Source of the DNA: Yponomeuta sedellus
Taxonomy: Eukaryota; Arthropoda; Insecta; Lepidoptera; Yponomeutidae
Assembly (NCBI GenBank): GCA_934045075.1
Contig: OW203734.1
Coordinates: 18,888,182 to 18,952,181, forward strand
Direction of reading: 5' to 3'
DNA length: 64,000 bases
Positions within the stretch are counted from its first letter, which is position 1. Each line of letters opens with the position of its first letter. A program made the translations under genes and the position numbers. This document shows positions 22,589 to 33,820 of the stretch, piece by piece. Under the pieces are notes generated by a model that searched no databases, had not been told where the DNA came from, and saw only the letters and a program-made list of their open reading frames with translations.

Positions 22589-22966
22589 TGTTAAGTCTGT
22601 GTAATATGTCCATGAATATTTATTATTTATATATTTACATCGGGCTCGGCCTGGAACCCTTAAAATTATTGTATTTGATTATATTTATATACAATTCGAT
22701 GGTTTTTTTAAAGACTTAACAGTTAAGCCGTGGTCCCGGCACTAGGTCGACTCTGTCCTGGTGTGGGGACCGGACACAGAGTAACAGACAAGACACTGTT
22801 AAGTCTGTGTAATATGTCCATGAATATTTATTATTTATATATTTACATCGGGCTCGGCCTGGAACCCTTAAAATTATTGTATTTGATTATATTTATATAC
22901 AATTCGATTGTTTTTTTAAAGACTTAACAGTTAAGCCGTGGTCCCCGCACTAGGTCGACTCTGTCG
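22589..22966. repeat. tandem duplication of an inverted-repeat element
   Basis: Two copies of about 168 bp start 208 bp apart (22591 and 22799) and differ at very few bases. Each holds inverted ends tgttaagtct and agacttaaca. Near-identity implies a recent duplication. Confidence 0.88.
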
Positions 22967-23235
22967 TGTGGGGACCACTGCTTAACTGCACGTCTTGTAG
23001 ATCATAAAAAAAGAAAATCACAACAAAACCTTATATGTGCGACCCAAATCCCACTCCAAAAGCTTGACTAACACAATTTGATACACATAAAATGCCACGA
23101 AATCGAGAGCATCCTGTTTTTACACGAAAACCGTTTAGAAGATAGTTTCGCTTCCGCCAGTTTTGGCGCCAACTGTGTTTGAATTACTCTGTTATTAAAT
23201 AGGTGTTTTACCGGCGCGTAAGCTCTGCGTATGTA

Positions 23236-23499
23236 CAGTCGCGTGCACTAACATGTAAACACCTTAAAATATAAGATAAGAATATTCTTTATTGTACACT
23301 GGAAAAACAACAAATACAAAACAATTGCAAATATACATAGTACAATTGGCGGCCTTATTGCTAAAAGCAATTTCTTCCAGATAACCTTACGATGGAAAGT
23401 TGCTGAAGGAAATCTTGTCATATTAAGCTCTTCTATCCTGATTGACTATTTTGACTTTGACAAGGTTTGGAAGTGCATACATGTTTGTGTTCATGACTG
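23236..23499. mobile_element. TA-flanked MITE interrupted by a LINE tail
   Basis: Ends cagtcgcgtgcactaacatg and, reversed, cagtcatgaacacaaacatg are flanked by TA (23234-23235, 23500-23501), as in Tc1/mariner MITEs. The interior from about 23277 to 23450 is a reversed family H LINE tail, so one element landed inside the other. Confidence 0.75.
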
Positions 23500-23501
23500 T
23501 A

Positions 23502-23675
23502 CTTAAGCAGAGGTCAAGCTAAAAGAGCTCACGGAAGGATGACTTGTCATCATCGAACCAACCACGAACACGACCCGCACCCATATTTCACTATCATATA
23601 ACTTTAATCATAGGTGCGTCCTAAGTGATATCTATTTCTGGTTGTATCTTATTAAATTATCTTGCGGTGGCGAAG
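23502..23675. other. intron-like sequence, no recognised element
   Basis: Nothing was recognised in this short gap. Confidence 0.4.
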
Positions 23676-24078
23676 CGGTGATAGCTCAGTGGGTAGAACA
23701 ATGTACTCGCAAGCGAGAGACCCAGGTTCGATCTCCAGTGCGGGCATGTACCAACGACTTTGTTTAATTTCAAAGTTACGTATATTTGCGAATTTTTAGT
23801 CTCAATACCACACGCTAAGTTTGAAGGAAAACATCGTGAGGAAATCCGTGGCTTGGTCGGCTCCGCACGTATTGACTAGTCTTTCCTGTGCTAGGCTGAC
23901 TTAGCTGTTAGGAGTGTCAGGATGGTATAGGTGCTGGGCAAGCTTACACCATCTAAAACTATGTCCCAGGCACTACAGCATCTGAGTAGTCCGTTCGCCC
24001 ATTTAGTGCTAGTGAAGATGCCACTGTACGCTGTATATATCATCTCATTATGTAGATGCAAAGTCCATTATCATGATC
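23676..24078 (+). mobile_element. SINE family B, full-length copy
   Basis: The tRNA-like head (cggtgatagctcagtgggta ... ggttcgatctccagtgcggg) is followed by about 330 bp of body ending in cattatgtagatgcaaag. It matches the reverse copy at 17469-17879 along its whole length. Confidence 0.88.
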
Positions 24079-26701
24079 CTCATTTAGCAAAACCCGCACT
24101 GAACAAATTGCTCAATGCTGATTTGGCTTTTATGGCAAACGACGTTGGCCATCGTATAGTGAAAGGTTTGGTGAAGCACAGTTATGAGATTAGATAATGA
24201 TTTCAGTACAAAAGTCGCTGATCCTGATCTACCTAGGTAATAATATCTTTGAGCGTAGGTGGACTAATCGGGCGACTTAGCTGCGTAGGCGTGCCTAATT
24301 AGATTTTACTTAATTGGACGTTTAAATAGATTTTAAATTCTCAATCAAAATAAGAGGTGTCTAAAGACAATACAGAAGTTGCTGCCACTATACATCGTAG
24401 TTGTTTATTGGATAATAATAACATTTTCACTGAACTTTGAACACGGCAAGCGTCACACACAAGTTTCGGAAACCATGCTGCTATAACCGAAACGAGAGAC
24501 GCGAAGGTGACCGGTCGATTTTTCCGTGTGCTCCGAAAAGGTCAGGGAGTCTATTCTCGTACGCCTGAACAGATAATCATGCTGAGCAAATAAACCAATC
24601 CCGAACGCTCTATGTTTCTCTATGCTCTCGCCAGTCGTTTGCCTTCAAGAATACTGGAACGTGGAGTAATCACGACGATTTATTAATGCGTGTTTATTAA
24701 GGTAGGAGTAGATTGTAGTTAGCTCTCCTAAAGTATTACTCTTGAAGTCTATGGAATAGAGCATCTTTTTTTACCTTCTCTTTTCCTCCTTAAGTATTAG
24801 GATCAGTCCATCGGATTAGGGCGTGTGGTTTTCCTTTTAGATCAATCAGAAAATATATATAATTTTCCTGAGCCGAGCCGCATTCTGAGTAATGCAAATG
24901 CCATAATGATTATATCGAGATCTTTGAACGTTTATCACCTCTGCATAAAATAACCTATAATGAAGTAAAGTTAATCAAATATTCTAATTAAAGCGAATTG
25001 TTGCTTCTAAATCAAACAAATGTTAATATTGCCTCATTAGCCTATTAATTATGTGGGGTAAATGTGCTAATAGTTGAATGTCTCACTTTTACATGTATGC
25101 CTGATTAGAGATACCGCAGCGCACTTTCCACACTTTCGATGCGTAATTTATACCACTTTCGTGTTAATTACACTGTAGTTGAGACTGTATTTTTAAGCAG
25201 TCCTAAAGGCCTATTCACGTAACAACTAGCTAGTGACGTGTAAGTGCTAAGATTCAAACAAATATAGTCCTTAAATACCACCAAGTTTGGGGACTACAAT
25301 GCGAATGCAAAAACTCATCGTCGTCATGGCCGACGGGCGGTCAGAGAGCGTCAATTGGTAGTCTCTAACGTTACGGACTTATGGATTATTTTAGATTGAA
25401 ATCGTGTCCCCGTACGTCGCTGGCACATAGTCATGTGGATACTGCTTAACTGTTCAGTCGTCGCCGTGGCACGGAAATCCGCATCGATCCCAATAACGCG
25501 ATATCTCGGGCACTTTAAGTTCTGTAATGACAAAACTGTACTAAACGAGGAAACTTCTCTCTTGACAGTGTTTTGTTTTTTAAATTGAATAACTCTGACT
25601 CTGCATTGGTGCACGCGGATTTTAAATTGCAATAAAATAAAATTCATCGAAGACTGTGTCTTGACACTGACTGCGTCAATCTAGACATTTAAAATTCAAT
25701 GGTGTAGGCCGTAGATAGAGTAGAACTATAGATCAAGGCACAGTGTAACCGTTTTCACGTCGGTGAATATTATTTGTTTGTGTGCGTGAATGTTGCCACA
25801 GTAAAAGTGAATTGCCATAATGAGGGATAAAATATTTCAGTCGTTCATAGGCCATGAATAAAAATGCAGATTTAGTTTTGAATTTTATTAATCATACATG
25901 TCTGACAATTGTTTGCAGAACGTAGCAAACGTTTTATAAACAATTGTCATTTTGTATAATTAAAAATACGTTTTATTTTACACGTTTAAATTTTACAAGT
26001 TAAGGCGCTTAGGGACGCTATCTAGGACCACCAATGGAATACAATCATAAACTGTTTTATTAATAAGTTTTTTTATATAAAAATTCACCATATAAAAATC
26101 TTTCGAAGGGTACCTCAGACCACCAAAATATACATTTTGTCGAAATGTAGAGAGCATATTCGAGCATTTTATGTAGGTGACCAGTTCTCTCTTCTAAATG
26201 CTAGCACCCATTTTTCCAGAACAGAACTATTTTGAAGAAATCTGGAAAAGAAACATTGCTTATATTAATAAATATTGTAATACATTAAAATATAATAAGT
26301 AAAAACTTTAGTATTATTACTCGCGATACTCATACATAGCTGTTGTATATTGAACGGGTCGATTATTTATTAGGGAAATAAGGTAATTACGTTTTACCTA
26401 ATAAACGATCGCGGCTAGACGGTATTGTACGAGAGTCATTGATACAAATTCAAATTTGAATTCTATACTGAATTCAAGGGCACATTGCTTGCGGCAGAAT
26501 GCACAAAAACACCGAAAGGGTTCTTGCGATAAATTCGAGTTGACACATTTTCTGCTGAGTGGAATGAATGCTGAAAAATTATATGGGCAACAAGTCACAT
26601 AGGAAGGCGATGCAGCTATCTAACAAAGCATCAGGATATTATATTTGATAATTCAGTGCTGTAGCCGTAATGTTTCTGTCTCTATTGTTTTTATTATAGA
26701 T
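24079..26701. other. intron-like sequence, largely free of recognised repeats
   Basis: About 2.6 kb with no recognised element except a small palindrome around 25905-25948 (gacaattgttt and its reverse). Open frames of 66-98 codons here have no known domains. As one of the longer repeat-poor stretches it could hold intronic regulatory sequence. Confidence 0.4.
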
Positions 26702-26800
26702 TTCGATATCAACCCTTGTATGTCCATAACTCTGGAGCACGGGTCCTGCATCGCAGAAAGGTCAGGCCATACTCCACCGCAGGGGCCAAGCCCGGGTTAT
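26702..26800 (+). mobile_element. family G fragment
   Basis: gatatcaacccttgtatgtc to gccaagcccgggttat is the first 100 bp of family G. Confidence 0.7.
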
Positions 26801-27145
26801 AGTTTTAGGTACATTTGATTTTTAATAACGATACATTGAGTATTAAAGATTCATAATATATTTTGATTACGTTTGTAACTTAATATCTGTACAAGGACAA
26901 GCCGTCGAAGTCTGGGACTTCGAGTGTAATGATCACGCAGCGTTGCCGGATATACGATTTAAATCGTATTCATACGATGTTTTACATTTATGTTGCATAT
27001 ACTCGTACGATCAAGGGGCAGAAATCGTACGTAAACATACGACTTTTTTTAGATTTTATTCAACCAAAGTACTAATACCAACATAGCACGTCACTATTTA
27101 TTCTTTTACTTACTAAGTAGCAACCCTTAAGGTAAATCTAACTAA

Positions 27146-27349
27146 TGTGCGACGTTACCGGTTACTCGTTTTTGTGACACAGATTATGAACGCTGCTTCA
27201 GTTCAGTCAATCTTATTAAAACAAAGATTCGAAATAGGCTGAGCAATGAAACTCTAAACGGCACACTTTTGGCAAAACAACATATTAAGCGCTATGGGTG
27301 TTGTGTGGATTTTTCTCAAACAAGAGCAATAATATTAACATTACAGTAA
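27146..27349 (+). pseudogene. hAT transposase C-terminal fragment
   Basis: The open frame between stops at 27143 and 27347 reads TDYERCFSSVNLIKTKIRNR, then LSNETLNGTLLAKQHIK and YGCCVDFSQ. The ERxFSxVNxIKTKxRNRLxxxTL pattern is the hAT dimerisation segment at the end of hAT transposases and host proteins derived from them. There is no start codon and no DDE or RNase-H part upstream, so only the 3' end is left. The short reading frame is intact, which suggests a fairly recent truncation. Confidence 0.75.
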
Positions 27350-28640
27350 AACCCTTTACGGGGATAAATAAAAACCTAAAAATAGTGTGTTTATGTTTAA
27401 TCGATTGTTTACTTTAAAGTAATAAAACAAAGGTTTTGAAAACGTTCTGTTTTTTTAGCAGCCTTCTTAGGGAATACTACTTTTTATTTTCCCATCGTAC
27501 GGTCGCTTATAACGTCTGCCAACACGGTCAAGTAATGATCGGGATTTTCGACATAAACGGATGGCAACATTTTTTTACTCTTCGTTTTTTTAGGTTAGGA
27601 AAGAAAATTCTATTAAATTGCTTTTCTTACGGACTAGTTGCAAAGCTACTAGTGGAAACTTAACTAAAATACTCAACACAAGGCAACTTTGGGCTTAACA
27701 CTAATTGAAACACAATCATTACTTACCTATGAAAGGAAACTTCCCCCAAAGCTCTTTCTTTACGATTTCTGCATACGAGTACACTACAATTCACCATACT
27801 TTCTCTATTTAGGTCACTTATAATATATCATTTCACAAATACACGGTTGCTCCTCGAAACGGCTAGCGTAGCGTTAAATATGATAAAATTTTCAAAATCT
27901 TGTCGTTTGTTTGCCCCCAAAAACGTCAACTTGACACTGGGGGCAAACAAAAAAAGCAGTTACACTTTTGCTGTTTACTCTATCTCTTTCTCACCCATGG
28001 TCGCTACGAAGTTTGTTTCATTTAAAACTTGTATGTGTGCGCTGTGGCTTGCTCTATAGTTTTACTCCCTCTACGGTGTAGGCACAGAAAATAAAAAAAG
28101 TTCTGTGGGTGTAGGTCTAGATTTGACATGGATAAAGAATTTCACAGACATAAGGACCTCATTAGCATACTTACCTAATGTTTCATACTTTATTGTACAT
28201 AGGTACGGAAAACACAATTTATTACATCAAATTAAAGACATTGATGAGCAGGGTTGTTCTGATTAAAATGAAGTGATTTTTTTAAAACTTAAATATATTA
28301 AAGTGAATACTTATTTAGGGACTCGACTTTTGCTTTTTACAAAAGAGACTTAAAATAACTGCGGTCAACACCACATACGATACACGTGTCCAATGTTATG
28401 TTTACCTACACGAGCGGCCAACCTCCATTACTGATATGTTCCAGTTTATACGCTTGGACTGGACTAAGCAGACTCGGGTACCTATCCAGCAAAAATGTAA
28501 AGGATGAACAGCTGTCTCTACAAGTTGTAACTTTACTTAACTTTAATGTTACTTCAGATTGAATAATCTAAATACATTAATTGGTCTCTAACTGATGAAA
28601 TCTAATCTTTTATTTCAACGTAAATACTTTACTTACCTTT
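27350..28640. other. intron-like sequence with a small hairpin
   Basis: A hairpin with arms gtttgccccc and gggggcaaac lies at 27908-27951. Nothing else was recognised. Confidence 0.4.
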
Positions 28641-28770
28641 TATTTGCTGAGAGTCAAGGTAAAATGTAAGCCGCTGCCTTCGGTGTGTAGTGATGTGGTA
28701 TATATAGTGGAGAAAAAGGCAGCCGAAAAAAACTCCACTCTGACCATCTTTTCCCAAGTCATCAGGTTGC
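28641..28770 (+). mobile_element. dispersed repeat, related to 41455-41600
   Basis: aaaatgtaagccgctgcctt ... gtggagaaaaaggcagc matches, in reverse, the block at 41455-41530. It is an undefined dispersed element seen twice in the window. Confidence 0.6.
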
Positions 28771-29051
28771 TATACGTACCTATACGTATGATAAGATTCC
28801 ATAAGTTCGGTATTCCAAATGAAGAAAGTACAAGTACGGCGCCCGCTCCAAAGCCTCGAGGTCACATTGATGTTCAGTCTAAATTGTGAAATCGGCACTC
28901 CGAACAAGGTTCGAAAACACTTGTATTGTTTTCAGGAAGTATCTGGTATCTAACAAACAGAGAAAAAAACCAATAATTATTTTCTGCGTTTATTACATTT
29001 CTGCGTTTTTTGTCGGCCATGTCCTGATATTCAACATAACATAAACACTAA

Positions 29052-29215
29052 GCAGCCTAATAGATAAACGTCCCGTTGCAGAGCTCACGCTCTCTCTCAA
29101 AGAGAGAGAAAGTTTGGCTTATAATTCGTATATGGGCATTATCCTGGTATGAGATTAATCCTCACCTGAGGCCACAGTGGATCGGCGATTTCAAGTTTTT
29201 ATTATATATATCCGA
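29052..29215 (-). mobile_element. retroposon 3' end, family K, reverse
   Basis: aaacgtcccgttgcagagct and a downstream (GA)-rich run match the reverse of 14313-14480. Confidence 0.6.
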
Positions 29216-29262
29216 CACCCTGGTTGACCCACGATGTTTTACTTCACAGTTAGCGAGTGATC

Positions 29263-29386
29263 TCTGCGACCTCTGGCTAACGGTGCCAGAGGTCGCGGGT
29301 TCGAGTCCCGGCATGTAACGAATTTTTAGCCTCTAAATAGGTTTTTAAAATTGTCTTTAGCACGGGTTAGTGCCTTAAAAAAATAC
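29263..29386 (+). mobile_element. SINE family A, rearranged long-tail copy
   Basis: The B-box half and full tail are present (ggttcgagtcccggcatg ... gcacgggttagtgcctt). The upstream part reads gcgacctctggctaacgg, which is the reverse strand of the same module, so this may be another small fold-back. Confidence 0.7.
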
Positions 29387-29396
29387 AATTATTATG

Positions 29397-29600
29397 GACT
29401 GGCTGAGCTAGCGAACCTCGTACCGCCTAACAGTCGATTCTTTAATTTTTTTTTGTTATTTTCTTTTATTAACCGTCCTCGAACTTCAAGGAATATTCTA
29501 AAAAAAGAATTAGCGAAATCGGTTCAGCTGCTCTCGAGATTTGCGCTTATCAACACATTCAGCGATTCATACTTATATTATACAAGATTACAAGCTGATT
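29397..29600 (+). mobile_element. dispersed repeat family J
   Basis: ctggctgagctagcgaacct then cgtaccgcctaacagtcgat, ending cagcgattcatacttatatt. Other copies are at 47873, 55258 and, reversed, 62755. The class is unassigned. Confidence 0.7.
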
Positions 29601-29679
29601 CCGCAAACTTTGTTTTGCTATATTAATTAATTGGCCTACCTTTTCTCAGATCTATCAATTGTACACAAAAAAAAACTTT

Positions 29680-29725
29680 GGCCTTTGCATTTACGTAATG
29701 AGTTAAACAGCGTCCAGTGGCAAGT
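29680..29725 (-). mobile_element. SINE family B, 3' end fragment
   Basis: ggcctttgcatttacgtaat then cagcgtccagtggc matches the reversed end of family B. Confidence 0.5.
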
Positions 29726-30059
29726 TAATACAAATCAGTGAAGCCGTTTCGAATAATTCGATAGCAAATACTGTGACACGAGATTTTTATATATTAGATT
29801 TAATGCGCAAGAGGCACCATCTATATTGGTACTCTACTGTATTATCGACCCACCTCTATGCAAAAATCCGATCCGTTATAACAATAGATTGCTGCGTGAA
29901 ACAAGGACGAACTAACGAACAAGGACGAAGTAGGTATGTGAATTCCTACTTCCTACATAAAGTATACGGCCTTATGGTCTACACTACTCGTGGAGTTGGG
30001 CGAGGCATTGTGTCAATTCGCCCTTGAAAATTGTGATTTCGCACTATCGATTTTGGGAC

Positions 30060-30240
30060 GGTCACTAGGCAGAAGTTACAAAAAACTGCTACTGGTCTAG
30101 TGGAGTCGGACTCGCACACCGTGAATTCCGTACCAACTCACTTTTTTGTAAATATCGTATATGTGAGTCCGACTCGCGCTTGGCCAGTAGATAGGCCAGA
30201 TAGTAAAATGAGAAGAGTGGACTGTATCACACTGGTTTTA
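30060..30240. mobile_element. dispersed repeat family L
   Basis: ggtctagtggagtcggactc ... gtccgactcgcgcttggcca is a pair of inverted edges. Fragments with the same phrase lie at 12510, 34907, 51730 and 63185. Confidence 0.55.
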
Positions 30241-30249
30241 ATCTACATT

Positions 30250-30592
30250 ATATATAAAAATTCAAAGTCCTGACTGGCTGACTCACTCATCAACGCCCAG
30301 CCCAAGCTATTGGACCTAGGAAGCTGAAATTTTGCACAGAGGGTCTATATATAATGTAGGCAAGGGATAAGACCGGTTTTTTTTTAATTCAATCCCTAAG
30401 GGGGCGAAAAGGGTTGCCAAATATTTGTATGGGAGGTATAAATGAATGTTGTCTAATTTTCTTGAAACTTAAAATAAATACTCTTCAACACATATGATTG
30501 TGTTTCGCCGTTTTTCTAAATTTAACCCTTAAGGGAGTGAACGGAGTTGCAAAATAAAGTCCACGCGGACGGAGTCGCGGGCAAAAGCTAGT
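30250..30592 (+). mobile_element. dispersed repeat family I (RTE-like 3' end)
   Basis: The element ends gcggacggagtcgcgggcaa then aagctagtt, a phrase common to insect repeat 3' ends. Related ends are at 40140, 40575, 43135 and 57640. No reading frame is preserved. The RTE assignment is from memory. Confidence 0.55.
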
Positions 30593-31504
30593 TGGAAATA
30601 AAGACTAATCAACAGTAATCACTCTGTCTCTTGGCTCTCCGATCGCATTGGTGGAAAGCCGCAGTATCCTCTACACGTTGGCCGTGAATGGCCAACGTGT
30701 GCATTTGCCCAGCTTCGTTGTGTCGCAGACATTCCAGTTTCCCCTAGCAACTCGTTTACCTCCTGCTGTTGACTGGTAAATAATCTTATGGCATTAAGTC
30801 CGCCGCATTTATAATTTTATTTTTAAAATGGAATGCAATGAAAGGATTAATAATAATAGCACAGATTAGATAATAGTTACTACGTAACAGATACATCACT
30901 CCCATACTAAAGCGAAAATACCTACGCTATAATAGCCTACAAAATCTTAATAATAATAACTACTGTTCACAGCGAGGAGATATATACCATAAGTACCCGC
31001 TCAAAGAGTCGAGATTGTGTTGCCCACCGTGCGAATCACATGCAAGCGCGTCATCGCTCGAATGCGCTAGGGTTGTAGCTAAGATTATTATTACTGTAAT
31101 CAAACGAATGTTGTGAAATAACCATATTTATTTATTTGTCAAAAATATGTAATATAAAATGACAAGCTGACTTTGTTTGAGTTGTTATTAGATCAGGCCT
31201 CCCTATTATCTCAAGCCAATTGCGGCGTCTGAAAAGCAAACATTAAGGTATCAAACTTAATTTTTCGTCATTTTGGGCGATTCCTCTATTCCTACACAAA
31301 TATCTAAAAAGAAGGGGACAGACAAAACTGATTTTAGTTTTTGGATTGGGAGTGGCGGTCAGAGTCCGACCACATTATATTGGTTTGAATTCGAGAAATA
31401 CGTAAATATTTGACATCCATGTTTGTTGTACATGTTTTGTTTCTAATGTTTACTACGAAACACTAAAAAGCCAATTTAGTTGATCCTAAATTAAATTAAG
31501 ATTA
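30593..31504. other. intron-like sequence with one LINE tail
   Basis: A LINE 3' phrase (atggcattaagtccgccgc) lies at 30760-30815. Nothing coding was recognised. Confidence 0.4.
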
Positions 31505-31656
31505 AAAACAAATACACGCACGACAAATATGATTAACTACCATCGATAAAATATTACTAAAGTAGTAATATTTTATCGATGGTAACTATCTTTGTCGTGC
31601 ATGTATTTGTTTTTCACGACTCCACGACTTTTAGCAACTGCTAAAAGTCGTGGAGT
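31505..31656. repeat. two adjacent long hairpins
   Basis: The first hairpin (31505-31615) has arms of about 50 bp (caaatacacgcacgacaaat, continuing) with almost no loop. Immediately after it lies a second (31618-31656) with arms actccacgacttttagca and its reverse. They are probably one MITE beside another, or one element with compound ends. Confidence 0.85.
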
Positions 31657-31990
31657 GAACTATTATAAAATTGATATTTTTGGCATTTTCCATCAATTTA
31701 CGACTATGTTGTTGTGCATTTTTAAAAATTTTAGGTATAGCCATAGTACAGCCGTGAAAACGTGACAGACAGAGACACTTACGCATAATAATGTTAGAAC
31801 GGATGTGGTTATTTAGAATCAAAATTAACAAGTCCACAAAAAAAGCAGTTACCTTTATGTATTTATTTTACTTTTATAGTACCTACCTATCTAAATGTTT
31901 AAAGAAATAAATATAAGATTTATAGTACCACTTACCTTTCTTCGTCTCTCGGCAGTGAAAAGAATTATAATTCTTAATTTGTTTTTTTAC

Positions 31991-32033
31991 CTTTACACCC
32001 ATCCACTGAACAATAATTACGTGGTTTCGGCAT
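31991..32033 (-). CDS. putative first exon of a THAP-domain gene
   Basis: Read on the minus strand, ATG at 32033-32031 opens MPKPRNYCSVDGCK and the exon ends in G before a donor (gtaaaa, 31990 downward), in phase 1. C-x4-C within the first dozen residues after a basic start is how C2CH THAP zinc fingers begin. The frame upstream is embedded in a 205-codon open frame that runs through a SINE, so only this last segment is credible. A CpG-rich block lies directly upstream. The next exon, which should carry the W, P and C-x2-H residues, was not found in the adjoining DNA. Either the intron is long or the exon is an orphan from a transposon. It would sit antisense inside the presumed Fem-1 intron. 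Confidence 0.45.
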
Positions 32034-32165
32034 TACGAGCAGTAAACGCGGGAAACGTGCGGTGCGAGCGCTCAGGCGGGCGTAGCGGCCCTTTGTCGGT
32101 TGTATCGTGGACGATACGCCGAGCGGCAGGTATAAAACACGTGACCTTGAGCGAGTGACGGACGC
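32034..32165 (-). promoter_or_regulatory. CpG-rich block upstream of the putative THAP exon
   Basis: This is about 130 bp of unusually GC- and CpG-rich sequence (gggaaacgtgcggtgcgagc, gggcgtagcggccctttg) in an AT-rich window, with a CACGTG E-box near 32139 and tataaaa near 32132 on the plus strand. It could be the 5' UTR and promoter of the minus-strand exon. Confidence 0.35.
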
Positions 32166-32209
32166 CTGATAATAGTAATGAATATAATCATGTGGGTACA
32201 GCGATATCA

Positions 32210-32443
32210 TTCCGATGTAAAACCTAACTGCAAAGTGGGTAGTCGGGGCTGTAAGTGATGCAATTTGCTTAAGCCAGATGTCGCTGCCTGTACGTAATAC
32301 AGAGAATAGTGTAAAGAGGTTCGAAATTTCACTGATGCCGGTAGTCGCCCTCAGTTGGGAGAGCGCTGGCACGGTTAGCCAGAGGTCACGGGTTCGAGTC
32401 CCGGCATGGGTGGAATTTTTAGCCTCTAAATAGGTTTTTAAAA
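32210..32443 (+). mobile_element. SINE family A, copy with long 5' leader, short tail
   Basis: The leader begins tccgatgtaaaacctaactg and runs through gcctgtacgtaatacagaga. The tRNA-like module (gcgctggcacggttagccag) starts near 32343. It ends at aaataggtttttaaa without the long tail. Confidence 0.88.
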
Positions 32444-32695
32444 TAATAATGAGTCCCAGGCGGTAAATTTTCAGATGAGACTTGCCCCGGGCACTTGACA
32501 ACGACATTGCGGTCATAGTTGGCCCAGTTGTACTGTGGCAGAGAGCTCTTTTTTTTCTTTCCGCGCACAATAAAATTGTGGAGTCAAGCACCGTGTCAGA
32601 TTCGCATTTTATCCTGTACCGGATTCGGACGCTTTTTAACGGTGAGCCGGTGAACCCGCGTTACAGTTTTGTTACGGTACCGCATTTTCACTTCG

Positions 32696-32946
32696 CCAGT
32701 TGCGACCTCTTTCTTCCGCTGCGAGTCGGTTTTTTTAAAGTAATAATTCACACCATTTTGACTCAGTAGTCAAGGCTGCTTTTACTTCTGGGAGTGTACT
32801 TTTCACAGATTTAGTCTGAGGCCCAGTTGTGACCTCTTACTTCCACTGAGAGTAGGTGGTTTTCTTTAAGTATTCACACCATTTTGACTAAGTAGTCAAG
32901 GCTGTTTTATTTCTGGAAGTGTACATTTTGCAGTGTAATCTGAGAC
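32696..32946. repeat. direct tandem duplication, 2 x about 125 bp
   Basis: Copies at 32696-32822 and 32823-32946 share ccattttgact...agtagtcaaggctg and differ at roughly one base in eight. This is an older tandem duplication. Confidence 0.85.
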
Positions 32947-33062
32947 GGTGCTGGAAAGTAAAATTTGGGTCATTATATATATTTTTTTTCTCTCTATACT
33001 TCGTTTTTAATTAATAAAATTGCCAATACTTATTACTGGTAATAGTATTTATACTACAACGT

Positions 33063-33108
33063 TTTTTCGTCTCACTGCAGGGCACAGACCTTCTCTCAGA
33101 GAGTAACA
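33063..33108 (-). mobile_element. retroposon 3' end, family K, short reverse piece
   Basis: cactgcagggcacagacctt, then ctctcagagagt, is the end of family K. Confidence 0.5.
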
Positions 33109-33235
33109 AAAAAGTTTTACATAAATAAAATTTCTGTTACAAACTTCTCACGCTATATCATGTTTAAAAACTAAAACATGCGTCAGAAACAGCCATGATT
33201 TTATTGTCCAATGTTTTGACAAATAGACAGTCTTA

Positions 33236-33353
33236 GGCTGACATTCAGAGACGAAAACTGAAGCTAAGACCGGTCTCAGAAATGTCAAAATGTACGTGAT
33301 TTGGACATTTGTAAGACCAGTCTTTGCTTAGTTTTCGTCTCTGAATGTCAACC
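33236..33353. mobile_element. MITE with near-palindromic ends, TTA flanks
   Basis: Ends ggctgacattcagagacgaa and, reversed, ggttgacattcagagacgaa run for about 55 bp each. TTA lies directly outside both ends (33233-33235, 33354-33356), a PIF/Harbinger-like 3-bp duplication. Confidence 0.8.
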
Positions 33354-33716
33354 TTAGACCTAATACTATCTTTTTAAAGTGTACTCATTCTTTTGCTATA
33401 ATTAAATATGTCTAACGTTGCGGGTGACAATAATGTCAGGGGAAGGGCAGCCTAGGAAATCTGACATTTATACATAACAAACTCGAGACTAAAAAAATTT
33501 ATGTTGCGTTGTTGTTGTACTTGTAGTGTGTGATCGATATAGTATGATCAATGTCTAAAAGCATAATGCTAATCAAAGCGTGTGTCTATGAAAGGAAAAA
33601 TCTAGTTATCTTGTTAATAATAAATTCACCACCCATCGTAAGTTTTAAGACGTCTATGTAAGCGATCGGACTAACGTATCCACCAACAGTGTAAACATCG
33701 TTTTGAACTGAAAATA
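33354..33716. other. intron-like sequence, no recognised element
   Basis: Nothing was recognised here. Confidence 0.4.
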
Positions 33717-33818
33717 TTTACCTACTTGCGAATTATCTCTTTTTCCTGTTTATTTCAAAACTGTAGATAGAAAAAAATTGAATAAACTGGCAAATGACAT
33801 AATTTGCAAGTAGGTAAA
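33717..33818. mobile_element. short MITE
   Basis: The inverted ends tttacctacttgcgaattat and its reverse (one mismatch) enclose about 60 bp. It directly abuts the SINE at 33821. Confidence 0.75.
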
Positions 33819-33820
33819 AA

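Noticed and set aside
31974..32591. 205-codon minus-strand open frame as a single protein
   Set aside because: Most of it runs through SINE A (32210-32443). Only the last 14 codons before a GT donor look like coding sequence, and these were reported separately as a THAP exon.
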